A stretch of DNA of 64,000 bases from Nemertoderma westbladi. Taxonomy: Eukaryota; Xenacoelomorpha; Nemertodermatida; Nemertodermatidae. Numbering within the stretch: position 1 is the stretch's first letter; the number at the start of each line of letters is the position of its first letter. The stretch lies in NCBI GenBank assembly GCA_032718475.1, contig JAUCBJ010008257.1, positions 1 to 64,000 of the forward strand, in the 5' to 3' direction. Under the pieces are notes generated by a model. That model worked only from the letters and a program-made list of their open reading frames with translations. It had not been told where the DNA came from and searched no databases. The translations under genes and the position numbers were made by a program. Below are positions 1 through 10,927 of the stretch, piece after piece.

Positions 1-3000
1 CATGTGGCTTACCGGGTTTAGGAACGTAATGGTGGGTTAAGTAATACGTTCTTTCAGTCACAGGTGTTTCTTCCGGTACTCTCTCCGCGTATCCCTTACT
101 AATAAATTTTTCCAGCTGAGTTTGATACATTGCTTTAGCTGAAGAATTAGCTGTAAGGCGTCGATGGAGTTGCGCGATTCTTCTTTCCGCCAGGGGTCTG
201 TTATTGATGAACTTCGGTTCTCTCTTGCGGAAAGGTAGACCGACTTCATACCTACCTTGATCTTTGAGGAAACGTGTAGTTGTCTCTTGGATCTGCTTGG
301 CCCTTTCCTCTTCCACTGACAAGGCTTTATCGTAGGAATTGGGCTCTACCGCCTCTTGCGTAAAGAATCGTACAGCATGTTCATCTCGAGTCTTGGCATT
401 GCAACGCTCAATGACGTCATTTAACTCGTCGTTATAAGCTTCTCGTTCAGATGGATAGAGAAGTTGACATAAGTTAACTTGGTTTTGCCAAGCCTCGTTT
501 TCCTTAAGGAGATCGATGGTATTCTCTTCATCAAAAAGCTGGTGAACGTCGTCGTTATCTGAGGAGTATGGAATTCCCTCAGTTGAATCGTCTCCCTCAC
601 TAGCATCATCTTCCCATTCACTCACCTGGCAGACTCTCTCTTGCGGTAGTCTTTCTCTGAGTGTTCTACGGGAAGGGCCAGTAAAGTACCAACCTACTCT
701 AGTTCTTACCGCATAGGTCTGTAGGGGCTGCGGTTGAGCAGGCCGTTTCTCTAATGTCTCCAGCGCCTCATGCGCGTTTTGGCCGATGAGTATTTGCACT
801 CCAGGATAATCAGTCTGGAATCGAGGTATGTTAAGATGTTGGATGCTCTCATCCTCGTCCCAATTATAAAGGTCTGCTTGAGTAGTAGCGAAGTTCTTTA
901 TAGCCACCATTTTCACTGACCTTATGCTATGTTCTCCTAGTTCGTCCTGGGGGGTGGACAACGCTCCTACATAATAATCCGCTGTGATTGTAGATTTCCA
1001 AACTTGCATAATGCCGGACATGTTGAGCTTAGTTTGGAACTTGGGTTGTCCAGCAAATATATCTTCGGCTAGCTCTTTGTCGATGAATGTTCCTGTACTA
1101 CCGGAGTCAAGGAGGGCGTTCACTACATAACTCCTCTTAGGTCCGTGAACCCTCACTTGCACCACAGGAAACTCTCGGATCCCTACATTGGAAGATGGCT
1201 CTTTCCAAGATGGTTGTCGCTCAGAAGTAGTTAGAGTGAAGTCGTTGTCTGTATCCTTTTCATAGGTGAGCGCTCGATACACTGCGGTATTTATCATGTA
1301 ACAGGATTCGTTTTCGTCGGAGAACTCGTCTGTGTAGAATCCTTCCATCTCAGATTGATCAGTGTCGTTCACATCACTGAATTGGACATGTAGCTCGGAA
1401 TCACTTACCTGATTCGGACTATTTCGCTCGAATTCAGTGTGCAACAAGATGTGATGTTTCGCACCACACTTTGCACACCTTATGTCAGAGAAACAGGTAC
1501 GCCGTTGGTGTCCTTGCCTGAGGCAATTATAACATAACCGCTTATCCCACATGACTTCGCGTCTCTCCGTTAATGACTTCTTCAGGAATTCATCACACAT
1601 ATTCAAACGGTGGGTCCCGTCACACAGCGCACATTTCGGTTTGATGTTACTTACCTTATTTTGAGTCACATTGTGTACACTTGCCTTTTCTTCGGGCTTT
1701 CTCACCGGAATTCTCTTGGGAGACGTGGGAGGAGTTTTTCTTACCTGTTCTCTCCTGTCATTTGCTCGAGACTTGAATTTACTCACCTGATCTTTAGGCA
1801 TTTTATTGACATAATAAGATCTATCAGTGTCTTTCCCGCTATCTTCTCCTTGAGAAGTGTGGCTTTCGCCGTCGTCTGTATAACACACTGGTGTTACCTT
1901 TCTCCTAGAGACGGGTTTTTCACTTACCTTGTTTTCCGGTGTCTTCTCTCTAGACAGTTTCAGGAGCTGTAATTTCACTTCTCCATCTAGGAATGACATG
2001 AGATCAGCCATGGTAGGGTCTCGTCGTTGTTGTTCCATCATATATAGTACTTTCTTATCCCAGCGTGTGCCTACCCCACCTTTCGGTAAAGTAGAAGCCA
2101 CAGCTCCAATGACCATAGAACTTTGGTATTCATGAGACTTACCTAACCAATCTAATTGTCTACAGATCTCTTGAATCTCATCGGAAAACTCTATTATCCC
2201 ACTGCTGATGAACTTTCTGGGCGCTACTAATTTTGCATATAAATACTTAGCGATATTATTCCTATTACCATACCTGATGTTTAGTGTGTCCCAAACTTGT
2301 CTTAATCCGTCTGGATGTCCAATAAACTTTAACGCCATTAACTTTGGAGATCCTTCCAAGCACTCGATGAGGTATCTAAGTTTTTCTCCATTAGATAGTA
2401 CAGAGTTCTGTATGTTATCTTTGTAATATTCATTAAAAGGTAACCATTTCATCTCATCTCCATTGAACTTGACGATCTCTCCCACCTTTACCGCTTGCCG
2501 GGCTTCGGTTCTAGCCATTTGACGCGTAAAACTTTCTTGGGCCATCGTGTTATTTAATATCGAATTATCGGTATATAAATTTCTCGGATTATGATCAGTT
2601 CTATAGGGAATATCATTATCAACAGGTCTATAATTACCCTTAATAGGGTTCACTATAGGAGTTTCTACTTCGCTAGCAGTATATATGCGTGTAGGCTCCA
2701 CACCTTGCGCATGAGATACTTCAGACCTAACAGGTTGACACATTGTTACAGAGGGTGGCGGTATACCCTTTTGAGTATTTACTAATTTATCGCGTTCTAG
2801 CGCGATACTTTGCTGCACTTCTTGCAACTCTAGCCTACTTTCCCTTACTGTGCCCTTGAATTGCTGGACAGTCTCCTGCATCTGCCCGAGCAGGATATCC
2901 ATCCCCCGCCGTCTCTCGTCCACCCATTCGACCGCCGAAGCGGGAGTCGCCAACGTTGTAGCGGGCGGACGAGGGACAACGGGCGACAAATCCTGAATAT

Positions 3001-4912
3001 TTCGCTCGGGGTCCAGGACATGAACTGTCTCCTGGGCAGTTCTACGGGGCACAGGTAGCTTAGTGCTATGCAGAGGGAATTTAGAGGTAGTTTCAGGGAG
3101 CACAGGTGTGTCTATCACCGAAGGGGTGATTTCAAGAACAGGCCTAATTATTTCAGGCTCATCTACTATCGTAGGGAGTCTTTCTATTTTAATTGTTTGG
3201 TCTGTGGGCTCTGTACTACCTAAGTTGGTGTTATTTAGTTGCCTTCTAACAGCTGGAGGCAAATCAGGCAATTTCTGACGGTGGAATGTTCTTTTACGTC
3301 TACTTAGACGAGATCTATTTCCTTTGCCTTCAGTATCGGTGGTATCGCCTTCCTCAGATGATGTATATCCCTGTCTTTTGGGAGTAGATCGATTCATCAT
3401 CTGCATATTACTAGCTGTTAACTGTTTATTTATGCAGTCTTGATTCTCCTGAATGTTTTCCAATTCTAATTGGGTGGTTTCTTCAGTCGCTCTCCGTTCG
3501 GCTTCTGCCACTGCCTCCGCCGCTTTTCTTTCCGCTTCGGCCGCCGCCTCTGCTGCCGCTACTGCCGCTTTTGTCTCTGCCGCTGCCGCTTTTGTTTCTG
3601 CTTTGGCCGCTGCCTTTGCTGCTGCTACTGCCGCTTTTGCCTCTGCCGCTGCCACTGCCGCTGCCGCTTTTGTCTCTGCCGCTGCCGCTTTTGTTTCTGC
3701 TTCTGCAGCTGCCACTGCTGCTGCTACTGCCGCTGCCTTTCTGTCTTCTATACGTTTTTTCTTTACTTGTTCTTCCTGGACTCGTGTGATGCGGAGTTGT
3801 TCATCAAATTTAGCCTGATTCGCAGCCCTCATTTCCACATCGATGGCATCCAACACAAGCTTGGTTCCTTCACTATTAGGGCTAAGTCCCTCTAACCTTC
3901 TCCTCAACTCGTCATCACCTAAAAAACGTTGATAGTCTGACAGATAAATGTCAATGGCATCCCTCTTATGCGGTTTCTCTGCCGTCGCTTCACTTTCCAC
4001 TTGGGAAAAAGTAGCGTCTGTTGATTCTCCATGGGTTGATCGCTCCTCCAGCTGAGCTTTCCACTGAGCTGTTCCTTGAACCTGGAGACTCACCCGTTGA
4101 AACCAAGTCTTTACGGCAACTTGCAACGACGTGTCTTGTCTTCGTTTAGAAGCCTCCTCAAAGGCTGATAAGATTAGCCTGATTCGTAGAATTCTTTCTC
4201 TAACTTGATAAAGCAGCAATCCCTGCTCTTGAGGTCCTTGAGGTTGTTGAAACAGTTGTTCTTTTAATCGCTCTATAGAGCTGAAGAATCCCTGTGCGTA
4301 TCCGGCTGCGGACCTCTTCCACACAGCTGGATCGATGGTTTCCTTGGCTACTCCCATCCGGTGTATGTCTTCCCAGGCAGCTTCTGATAAATCAAACGGG
4401 AGTCCGGGTCCGGGGAAGTTCCATTGCGACTCGACCATGGACTTCAGTTCTTCCCTTGTGTATCCAGCATAACTATCTCTAGTTGAACGCTGGCTTCTCG
4501 CCCAATCGATCTGGTGTTCTTCCACAGCGATCAATAACCTAGTGAGTACGGCTGCAGGAAGGATGAGAAGGGGATCCGAATAAACCACATCCGTCATCCT
4601 TGCTCCACGCTCGGGTGTCAGCTCTACAGTATCCTCACTACTGGAGCTGTTGGGCCGTTGAGAAGTAAGTTCTTGTCTCGCGGGTTGTTGCTGTTCCGCT
4701 GCTTCTTGGTCCCGTTTGACCTGAGCTCGAGTGCCTATGATAGACCTACGATGTTGGACCAGCCTAGGTTCTTTTATTACTACTGGAGGGATGACTTTCC
4801 TCACAGTGGGAGGTGAACTGAACTTACGACTAGAAGGTTCTACACCTCTATCTGAGTCGCAGATAGTTACATCTAATAAACTGTCTGACAGGTTCTGCTT
4901 AGTATCAGACAT
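1..4912 (-). CDS. BEL/Pao retrotransposon gag-pol polyprotein, 3' part outside window
   Basis: One frame is open from the ATG at 4912 to the window edge, about 1,637 codons with no stop seen. In order it shows: an N-terminal Ser/Glu-rich region; an Ala/Glu/Arg/Lys-rich, probably coiled-coil stretch at about residues 385-480 (3480-3760); a gag-like region with a CCHC knuckle (C-X2-C-X4-H-X4-C, CYNCLRQGHQRRTC) near 1510-1545, preceded by another Cys/His cluster; an aspartic protease motif LLDSGSTGTFID near 1090-1125; and, at the edge, the run-in to reverse transcriptase (KGYAERVP...YYLTHHYVPKPG), which is typical of BEL/Pao. Polymerase, RNase H and integrase would lie left of position 1. The zinc knuckle sits near residue 1,100, so the Gag part is far longer than the usual few hundred residues. 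The frame is intact, so the copy may be young. A deleted relative lies at 57402-58793. Confidence 0.85.
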   Translation of the reverse strand, partial: MSDTKQNLSDSLLDVTICDSDRGVEPSSRKFSSPPTVRKVIPPVVIKEPRLVQHRRSIIGTRAQVKRDQEAAEQQQPARQELTSQRPNSSSSEDTVELTPERGARMTDVVYSDPLLILPAAVLTRLLIAVEEHQIDWARSQRSTRDSYAGYTREELKSMVESQWNFPGPGLPFDLSEAAWEDIHRMGVAKETIDPAVWKRSAAGYAQGFFSSIERLKEQLFQQPQGPQEQGLLLYQVRERILRIRLILSAFEEASKRRQDTSLQVAVKTWFQRVSLQVQGTAQWKAQLEERSTHGESTDATFSQVESEATAEKPHKRDAIDIYLSDYQRFLGDDELRRRLEGLSPNSEGTKLVLDAIDVEMRAANQAKFDEQLRITRVQEEQVKKKRIEDRKAAAVAAAVAAAEAETKAAAAETKAAAAVAAAEAKAAVAAAKAAAKAETKAAAAETKAAVAAAEAAAEAERKAAEAVAEAERRATEETTQLELENIQENQDCINKQLTASNMQMMNRSTPKRQGYTSSEEGDTTDTEGKGNRSRLSRRKRTFHRQKLPDLPPAVRRQLNNTNLGSTEPTDQTIKIERLPTIVDEPEIIRPVLEITPSVIDTPVLPETTSKFPLHSTKLPVPRRTAQETVHVLDPERNIQDLSPVVPRPPATTLATPASAVEWVDERRRGMDILLGQMQETVQQFKGTVRESRLELQEVQQSIALERDKLVNTQKGIPPPSVTMCQPVRSEVSHAQGVEPTRIYTASEVETPIVNPIKGNYRPVDNDIPYRTDHNPRNLYTDNSILNNTMAQESFTRQMARTEARQAVKVGEIVKFNGDEMKWLPFNEYYKDNIQNSVLSNGEKLRYLIECLEGSPKLMALKFIGHPDGLRQVWDTLNIRYGNRNNIAKYLYAKLVAPRKFISSGIIEFSDEIQEICRQLDWLGKSHEYQSSMVIGAVASTLPKGGVGTRWDKKVLYMMEQQRRDPTMADLMSFLDGEVKLQLLKLSREKTPENKVSEKPVSRRKVTPVCYTDDGESHTSQGEDSGKDTDRSYYVNKMPKDQVSKFKSRANDRREQVRKTPPTSPKRIPVRKPEEKASVHNVTQNKVSNIKPKCALCDGTHRLNMCDEFLKKSLTERREVMWDKRLCYNCLRQGHQRRTCFSDIRCAKCGAKHHILLHTEFERNSPNQVSDSELHVQFSDVNDTDQSEMEGFYTDEFSDENESCYMINTAVYRALTYEKDTDNDFTLTTSERQPSWKEPSSNVGIREFPVVQVRVHGPKRSYVVNALLDSGSTGTFIDKELAEDIFAGQPKFQTKLNMSGIMQVWKSTITADYYVGALSTPQDELGEHSIRSVKMVAIKNFATTQADLYNWDEDESIQHLNIPRFQTDYPGVQILIGQNAHEALETLEKRPAQPQPLQTYAVRTRVGWYFTGPSRRTLRERLPQERVCQVSEWEDDASEGDDSTEGIPYSSDNDDVHQLFDEENTIDLLKENEAWQNQVNLCQLLYPSEREAYNDELNDVIERCNAKTRDEHAVRFFTQEAVEPNSYDKALSVEEERAKQIQETTTRFLKDQGRYEVGLPFRKREPKFINNRPLAERRIAQLHRRLTANSSAKAMYQTQLEKFISKGYAERVPEETPVTERTYYLTHHYVPKPGKPH

Positions 4913-7900
4913 GTTTATGTGTACAGTTGAATGTCTACTGCTGTATTACAGTCTGAGCAAGTCTAGTAACTCAGTATTAACTGCTAGCCTAGTAATTAAT
5001 TACCGGTACTGCTACTCAGTGTAGCGTGATATATAATATATTAGAATACCGGTATGCTTATAGTATATATAACTATTATTACAGACTAGGTTTATCACAG
5101 AATACCGGTATAATTTTAGCACAAATATATAAATATATAATAGGCCTATCGGGAATACCGGTATACAGCTTACAGTTTGTAGTATATATAATTCTGAACT
5201 AGAATTAATTACAAGTACCGGTATAATTTCAGCCTAAATTTATTGAAATAAAGATAATAGGCCTATCGTAAGTACCGGTATATCAATTATTTTAAATAAT
5301 TGAATTTCTGAATTTTAGGGTTACTTGGTTACTTTATTACCGCTATTTGAGTAGTAGACCAACTGATATGGAGACCTAATGGTTGTATGGTAGGCCTACT
5401 ATTTATAAATCGTTAGATTTGATTTATAATATATATATACCCGTTTTAATGGGTTTTGTCAATGTTTGAAATAAATGTTATTATTTCTGGGGAGTAATCA
5501 CTACACAAAGCGGTGCGCTTTCAGTGAAGTGTTACTTATAGGACACTAAAACAAATAATTATAATTTACCTAAGTTACTTAATACTACAAATTACGTACA
5601 ATTCGGGTGAGATTACAATCTCTAAATAAACACAAAAATTTACAAAAAACACAAAATACGAAATTTTTAGGGTAATTTTACAAGAAGTCTACAAACCAGC
5701 CTAACAAAGGGTTAGAATCTGGTTATTACAACGGACAGGGTACTACGGTATTTGAAATAATAAGTAGTAGTAAGTACACTGCGTTGTCCAGATAGGAAAA
5801 TACCACCGCCTGACGACCTATAGCCGTATCGCTACAGGTACTACGTTATGTATCACGGAGTGTTCCCACCTAGAAGTTAATAGAGCTAATCGAAAGTGCC
5901 TATCAACCACTTTACAACACAAATATAATGTCTACACTAATTACTTCGGAAAGTACTGTACACTAAACCCTAAATTAGGTACGAGTACTTGTACAACATA
6001 TAATCAGTAGTTAAATATACTTGAACAGCTAAAAGAACCACGGCATCTGCTGGAGTGACCGATGCACAAAATCACCAGTCTTTACCTACGCCAAGCAGCC
6101 CGTGTAGTACCGGGGTTAATTTAACTATAGCGGTATGTATAACAAACACAATTACTGTAGGAACAAACTTGGGGAATGAATGTTGCGGATAATCGCATAA
6201 ACTCTGAATAATAAATATTACGCTACGCGTACAAACTACTCAAACAAAATGCAGACCGAACACTGACAGACTACCATCAAGCCTAAACAAACTACGGTAT
6301 ATGCAGACTCCGAAATAATTAGGTAGTATGCGTTCTAACCCAGTAGTACGACTTATTCTTTAGTTGGGGGTTTACCTTACAGCATTCGCTGCCCCTACTT
6401 CCTAACCGTTCTTTATCGGACAAGTGATCTACACACGCTGCAATCCGTTCAGACCTAATAACAGCCAGACAACTATCCAGCCTACAAATTATCTAAATAA
6501 AATTATACGCTACCCGTACAGACTTACACAAACAAAGTACAGACTAAACGATGGCAGACTACTCTCAAGCCTAAATAAACTACAGGACATGCAGACTCCG
6601 AAATAATTAGGTAGTATGCGTTCTAACCCAGTAGTACGACTTATTCTTTAATTGGGGGTTTACCTTACAGCGTTCGCTGCCCCTACTTCCTAACCGTTCT
6701 TTATCGGACAGGTGATCTACACACACTGCAATCCGTTCAGACTTAACAGCAATCAGACAACAGCTCAGCCTACAAATTGTCTGTACAATCTGATCAGGCT
6801 TACACGTCTTATGTTCAATACTGGCCTACAAACAAATAAAACTTGACAGAAATAAGTAAAATCTCAATAAAAAACCAGGGCGGCCGTTCCCTGATTAAGT
6901 ACTAAGACCTACCGGTATACAACAATCAAATCGAATAATACTAATGTACTTATACGGGAAGTACCGGTTAGGACAGTTAGGCCTACGGACCTACAGAAGT
7001 ACCGGTTCTGGCAGTTGGACCTACGGGCCTACAGCAGTACCGGTTCTTACAGTTGGGCCTACTGACCTACAGAAGTACCGGTTCAAGTTTACCGGTTGAC
7101 CGGTATTTTCAACTTTATTGCTTACTGCAATAAAGAAGCTATATCCTTTAATGTTCGCGCTTTCAGACCTTTGGCAGTTTAACCCGCCAAATTAAGATGT
7201 CTTCTAGATATTAAATCGCCTTTTAGCCTATGACAAGTATTTGATTCACTACACTAGTCGAAACCAATCTGTGCGCGATCATTCACCCGCTGGATATTCC
7301 CGGGAGATTGGGTTCGACGGCTTAATTTTTATTGCTATGTAAGCCTAATGTATTATTCGACTGACAGTATTATATAATCTCTGACAATATTATTCACCTT
7401 CGGGAATATTAACAGTTCCTTTAGGACGTGGCGCTTTATCTATATAAACAGAGTTATGACTTAAACTACTCACAACGATTTGGCTTAATTATAATTCACA
7501 TATATGGCGCATTCTTTAGGAATTGCTTCTTTAACAGACTCACTCATACACAATGCTGCACAATACTGTACACTAATCTGCCAATCTTCACTGATTTTAG
7601 TCACATATAAAAGGAACACAGACTGACTCATGTAGGGTCTATCAAATAACATTAGATTCACTTCAAACCACTTTAACATAAGTCACAATCGTTATAGGTA
7701 ACCTTTCTCTCTTACCTTCGGTATATCAAGAATATTGGGTTTTCGGGGTTATTTCTCGTTATTCCAATATAATAATTCATCAACCAATATAATGAATAAC
7801 CGACAACAAATAGCAGTATACAGTATTGATTGAGCAGGTAATTTTTAGCAGCAGTTATACGTCAGTGAGACTACTGCAGTTAAAGGATATATGTCCCTAT

Positions 7901-7970
7901 AATTAAACCTACTAGTGTTGGGCTAAAAAGCAGAAAACACAAAACACTACAAAGCCGTTCTTTCGTGGCT
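4913..7970 (-). mobile_element. BEL/Pao 5' LTR plus leader (left copy)
   Basis: About 3 kb upstream of the left gag-pol ATG. It is homologous, in inverted orientation, to 54300-57401 upstream of the second copy. The match includes the gag start, AT-rich stretches studded with ACCGGTA, a 288-bp duplication and the block near 7480-7680. Homology fades near 7917-7970, which I take as the outer (U3) part of the LTR. The exact LTR/leader boundary and primer-binding site were not located, because no 3' LTR is inside the window. The short ORFs here are conserved only because the DNA is repeated. Confidence 0.6.
6225..6780 (-). repeat. 288-bp tandem duplication in BEL leader (left copy)
   Basis: The landmark GCAGACTCCGAAATAATTAG occurs at 6303 and again at 6591, so the period is 288 bp. 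Similar flanking sequence runs from about 6225 to 6780. The second BEL copy carries the same duplication (about 55600-56080), so it arose before the two copies separated. Confidence 0.8.
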
Positions 7971-8700
7971 TTGAAAAACTCGTGACTACTACTCTATACG
8001 AGGATACCAACTACCCTTATTCCACGAAGCTCCCGTTCAACACAGAGAAAGAGCAGTGAGATAGGAAAATTTCAGTTCAGTAGCTCTGTGATAGGTCAAA
8101 ATCAAGGCTAACTCAAATTCTATTGGGAGATACAAAAACAAGGCTATGACGCAACCTTCCTAGGCTGGTTGGCCGATTAAACAGAGCCCAGATACCTGCG
8201 TACAGCAAATCAGCCAATAAGCTGGTAGCTTGCGCTATTCGAGTTATAGATCCCCTTTTAGAGTATTCAGCGACTGGGGGGGAACTGGTTAGCAAGGCAA
8301 ACGAATCAGTTATCCCACAAAAGCTTTTACACACACGCACCCACCTCATTACTTTCCTACCCACTCACACAGTCACACCCACCACCTATATAAATAACTA
8401 ACTAAAATATACCCACCACTAATATAAATATACTGTACTTCTACTGTAGTCAGTCAGTAGGTATAAGTGGTAAGTAGATGTGTCATTAAGACGTGTTCAA
8501 TACGTCATTTTAGGTAATTATATATCCACCATGTATAAGTCTCATACAGGAACGTGTCAACAAGACGTGTTCAAGACGTAATTTTACATAATTACTATCA
8601 ACCATCAAAACTTTGAGTTCTTGCAACAAACATAATTGACGTAAAATGACGTCCACATACCTGTTGAGGTGTAAAAATAGACGTCAAATGCTTATAGGGC
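7971..8700. other. Intergenic, GACGT-rich direct repeats, no gene seen
   Basis: No convincing gene. The part next to 7970 may be the diverged outer end of the BEL LTR. At about 8480-8690 the motif GACGT recurs, and two roughly 55-bp blocks (starting near 8478 and 8555) are diverged direct repeats of each other. Confidence 0.4.
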
Positions 8701-8885
8701 ATTTGCTAGATCATCCGCATCTTCAAGGCCAGTGTCCTTTAAGTTACGTCTCAAGAAAGTCATGGGCTGTCCACCATGCTTATTCACTCCATGCAGCCAT
8801 GAGGCTGCCAAAGTACAAGATTATGCACTGGCTGGTCCTCACGGCGAAAGCAATGTCCTGCAAAGCGGAGGCGATTTTGTTCTAG
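8700..8885 (-). mobile_element. LINE reverse-transcriptase 3' fragment
   Basis: Read on the minus strand this matches the C-terminal part of the LINE protein seen at 42640-42840 (AGHCFRREDQPVH... through TGLEDADDLAN). It is a short, frame-damaged scrap of the same family as 16520-16965, 41485-42960 and 63173-64000. Confidence 0.75.
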
Positions 8886-10480
8886 AAATAAATACATTTC
8901 CGTCGACAAATAAATTATTCAAATAAATTATTTTTCGTCTACCAGGCGACCTATAAATAATTATAGGGCGACTAATAAGTAGCTAAAGGAACAGAAAAAA
9001 AGTAATATACGCCCATATGTAGGATTTCACTTTTCGGTCGACTTTTTATTGGACTGTTGGAATTTCATATATGAAGATTTCTTATTTTTTTTAATTTATC
9101 TTTATTATATTAAGTGTTTTATTGCGCTTATGTATGTCTTATAACCTGGACAAATACTAATTCATTTATTGTTTTGGTTAGATTCAGCCCTTCTGTAACC
9201 TCTGTTTTTGGTGAAAACCTGGTATACTTCACATGGGGCCATGGGGGTAACTGAAAAGTGAAATATATCAGCAGAAAGTCTGGTATCCTTCACATGGGCC
9301 GTAATATAATTGTCATAATTCAACCTACGTATGGTATGTTCCTTTCTAGGCGGATATTACAGTATTATCAGATTATAATTTATTATTATCACTTGAAGAA
9401 TTAAAAGTTGTAACTAAAAGTTGTTTAAAAAAGCGAAAGCCCCAAGGAAGGGCGGCTACGGGTGGGTGGGATAACTTGATCATCCTATATTTAGTTATTT
9501 CTTAATTAGTTATTTCTTATTTACCTATTTGTAATAATTGTGTTTTGTTTTATTTCACTTTATTATATTAAATTTTTTGCCAATTAATGAAAAGTTGTAA
9601 AGGCGGGAAATTTAAACGCCCTGTCTTTTGTGGCAGACGTGCAGTGTGCCCTACCGCCGGCCTACCAACCTGCTGGCTGACAGTGGACAGAGATGGGACG
9701 GGTACGTCTTGTACGTCTGTACATTCAGTGTTTTCCGTTTTCGGTTTTACTGTTTCATGGTAGGCGTAGGCCTATGATTGGTAGGCTATTTAATATTTGA
9801 TAATTATTTATATGCTGCTACAGCCTGACAGCTACCGGCAACCGGTACTGCACTGCTATATTACTACTGTACTAACGGCAGAACGGCCAAGGACTACTAT
9901 TTTACTATACTATGTACTACAGGCAGACCTGCAGACAGTGGACAGGACTGGCAGACTGGCATACCGTTCTGCCTTCAGCCCTTTCATCCGACTTCGCTAA
10001 GCGAAGTCGGATCGGGAAGTACACAGTATGCTAAGCAGGCTAGTCTGCCAGTCCTGTCTGTAGTATACTGCAGTACTGCCAGACTGCTGTACTGGTATAG
10101 TAGCAGAGTAGTCCCTGCTAAACAGCTAAAGGTTTATCTGAACAGTGTTACTTTGTTAGTTGCTCATTATTATTTTACAATTCAGACAGTAGCGTCTGAA
10201 CGTAGAACAGAAATCGTTCCAGCGGCCAGCGGGCATAAACGCTACCCGGCTGTACGGCTACGCTACGCCTACCGGTATCGCCGACACGACAACCACAGCC
10301 AGCAACCATTAAAACATGATTGCTTAGGTTTACTAAGTGCTAAGTCTGTAAGTAGGCCTACTGACAACTGAAGTATTAACGCTAATAATGATTAATTGTG
10401 GAAAGGGAAATGAGTAGGATCTAGGATGCAGATTCATATTTCTGTATTTGTCGGCTACGTTACTAGGTTTAGGTCCCATC
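8886..10480. other. Intergenic; AT-rich, one copy of the dispersed core motif
   Basis: No supported gene. An inverted copy of the dispersed core (TTTATTGTTTTGGTTAG) lies at about 9163-9206. A partial direct repeat around CTGGTATMCTTCACATGGG occurs near 9221 and 9281. The part from 9600 to 10480 is GC-richer and carries a hairpin (separate entry). It may include the MRPS2 upstream region, but no promoter element could be assigned. Confidence 0.4.
9986..10012. repeat. Perfect 27-bp hairpin palindrome
   Basis: Two 13-nt arms (ATCCGACTTCGCT and its exact complement) flank a single A. It lies about 0.9 kb upstream of MRPS2. Function unknown. Confidence 0.9.
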
Positions 10481-10790
10481 CCACCTTGGTGTAGCCGTAG
10501 TGGTTGCTTTGAATTCACAACTCTCGTAGGTCGTGGGTTCGATCCTCGCATGGCTGTATGCCAGGGCAGTTTGCAGTTTTAGTTTCGGCACCTATGCTTT
10601 GAACGTACTACAGTACTAGCCAGCTGGCCAGGGCGCATCTCTGCCTTGCATCCTACAGTCCTAAGCGGTAGCTAAATGAGTACTGGAGTTTCCTCTGGGG
10701 AGTGTAGTTCTGGGGGGACCGCACTGGAAATAAGTCGTCAGAATTTGTGCGTAATCCCTGGCCTAGCGGCCGAATAAAATTTAATTTTTT
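10480..10790 (+). mobile_element. tRNA-derived SINE
   Basis: The stretch 10488-10552 looks like a degenerate tRNA: an A-box-like TGTAGCCGTAGTGGTTGC is followed about 30 nt later by the B box GTGGGTTCGATCC. Unlike a tRNA gene it runs into an unrelated body of about 230 bp ending in an A/T-rich tail near 10775-10790. I therefore call it a SINE rather than a tRNA gene. The family was not identified. Confidence 0.6.
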
Positions 10791-10927
10791 TGTGGCTGTG
10801 GTTATGCTCGTGTGTACCTGTAATGTTTACACCCGCTCCAGGCTCTGCTGCTCTACCTCTAATTGGTTTGGGATTGTTGAATTAGGAATTGATTCGGAAT
10901 TAGGGTACCGGTTGTGAATTCTGAGCC

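Noticed and set aside
3453-3895. Plus-strand Ala-, Cys- or Leu-rich frames at 3453-3895 (and minus-strand ones at 57661-57962)
   Set aside because: They are antisense shadows of the Ala/Glu coiled-coil region of BEL Gag.
8113-8364. Possible minus-strand gene of 83 codons beside the BEL LTR
   Set aside because: No recognisable motif, no splice context; probably diverged LTR or random open frame.
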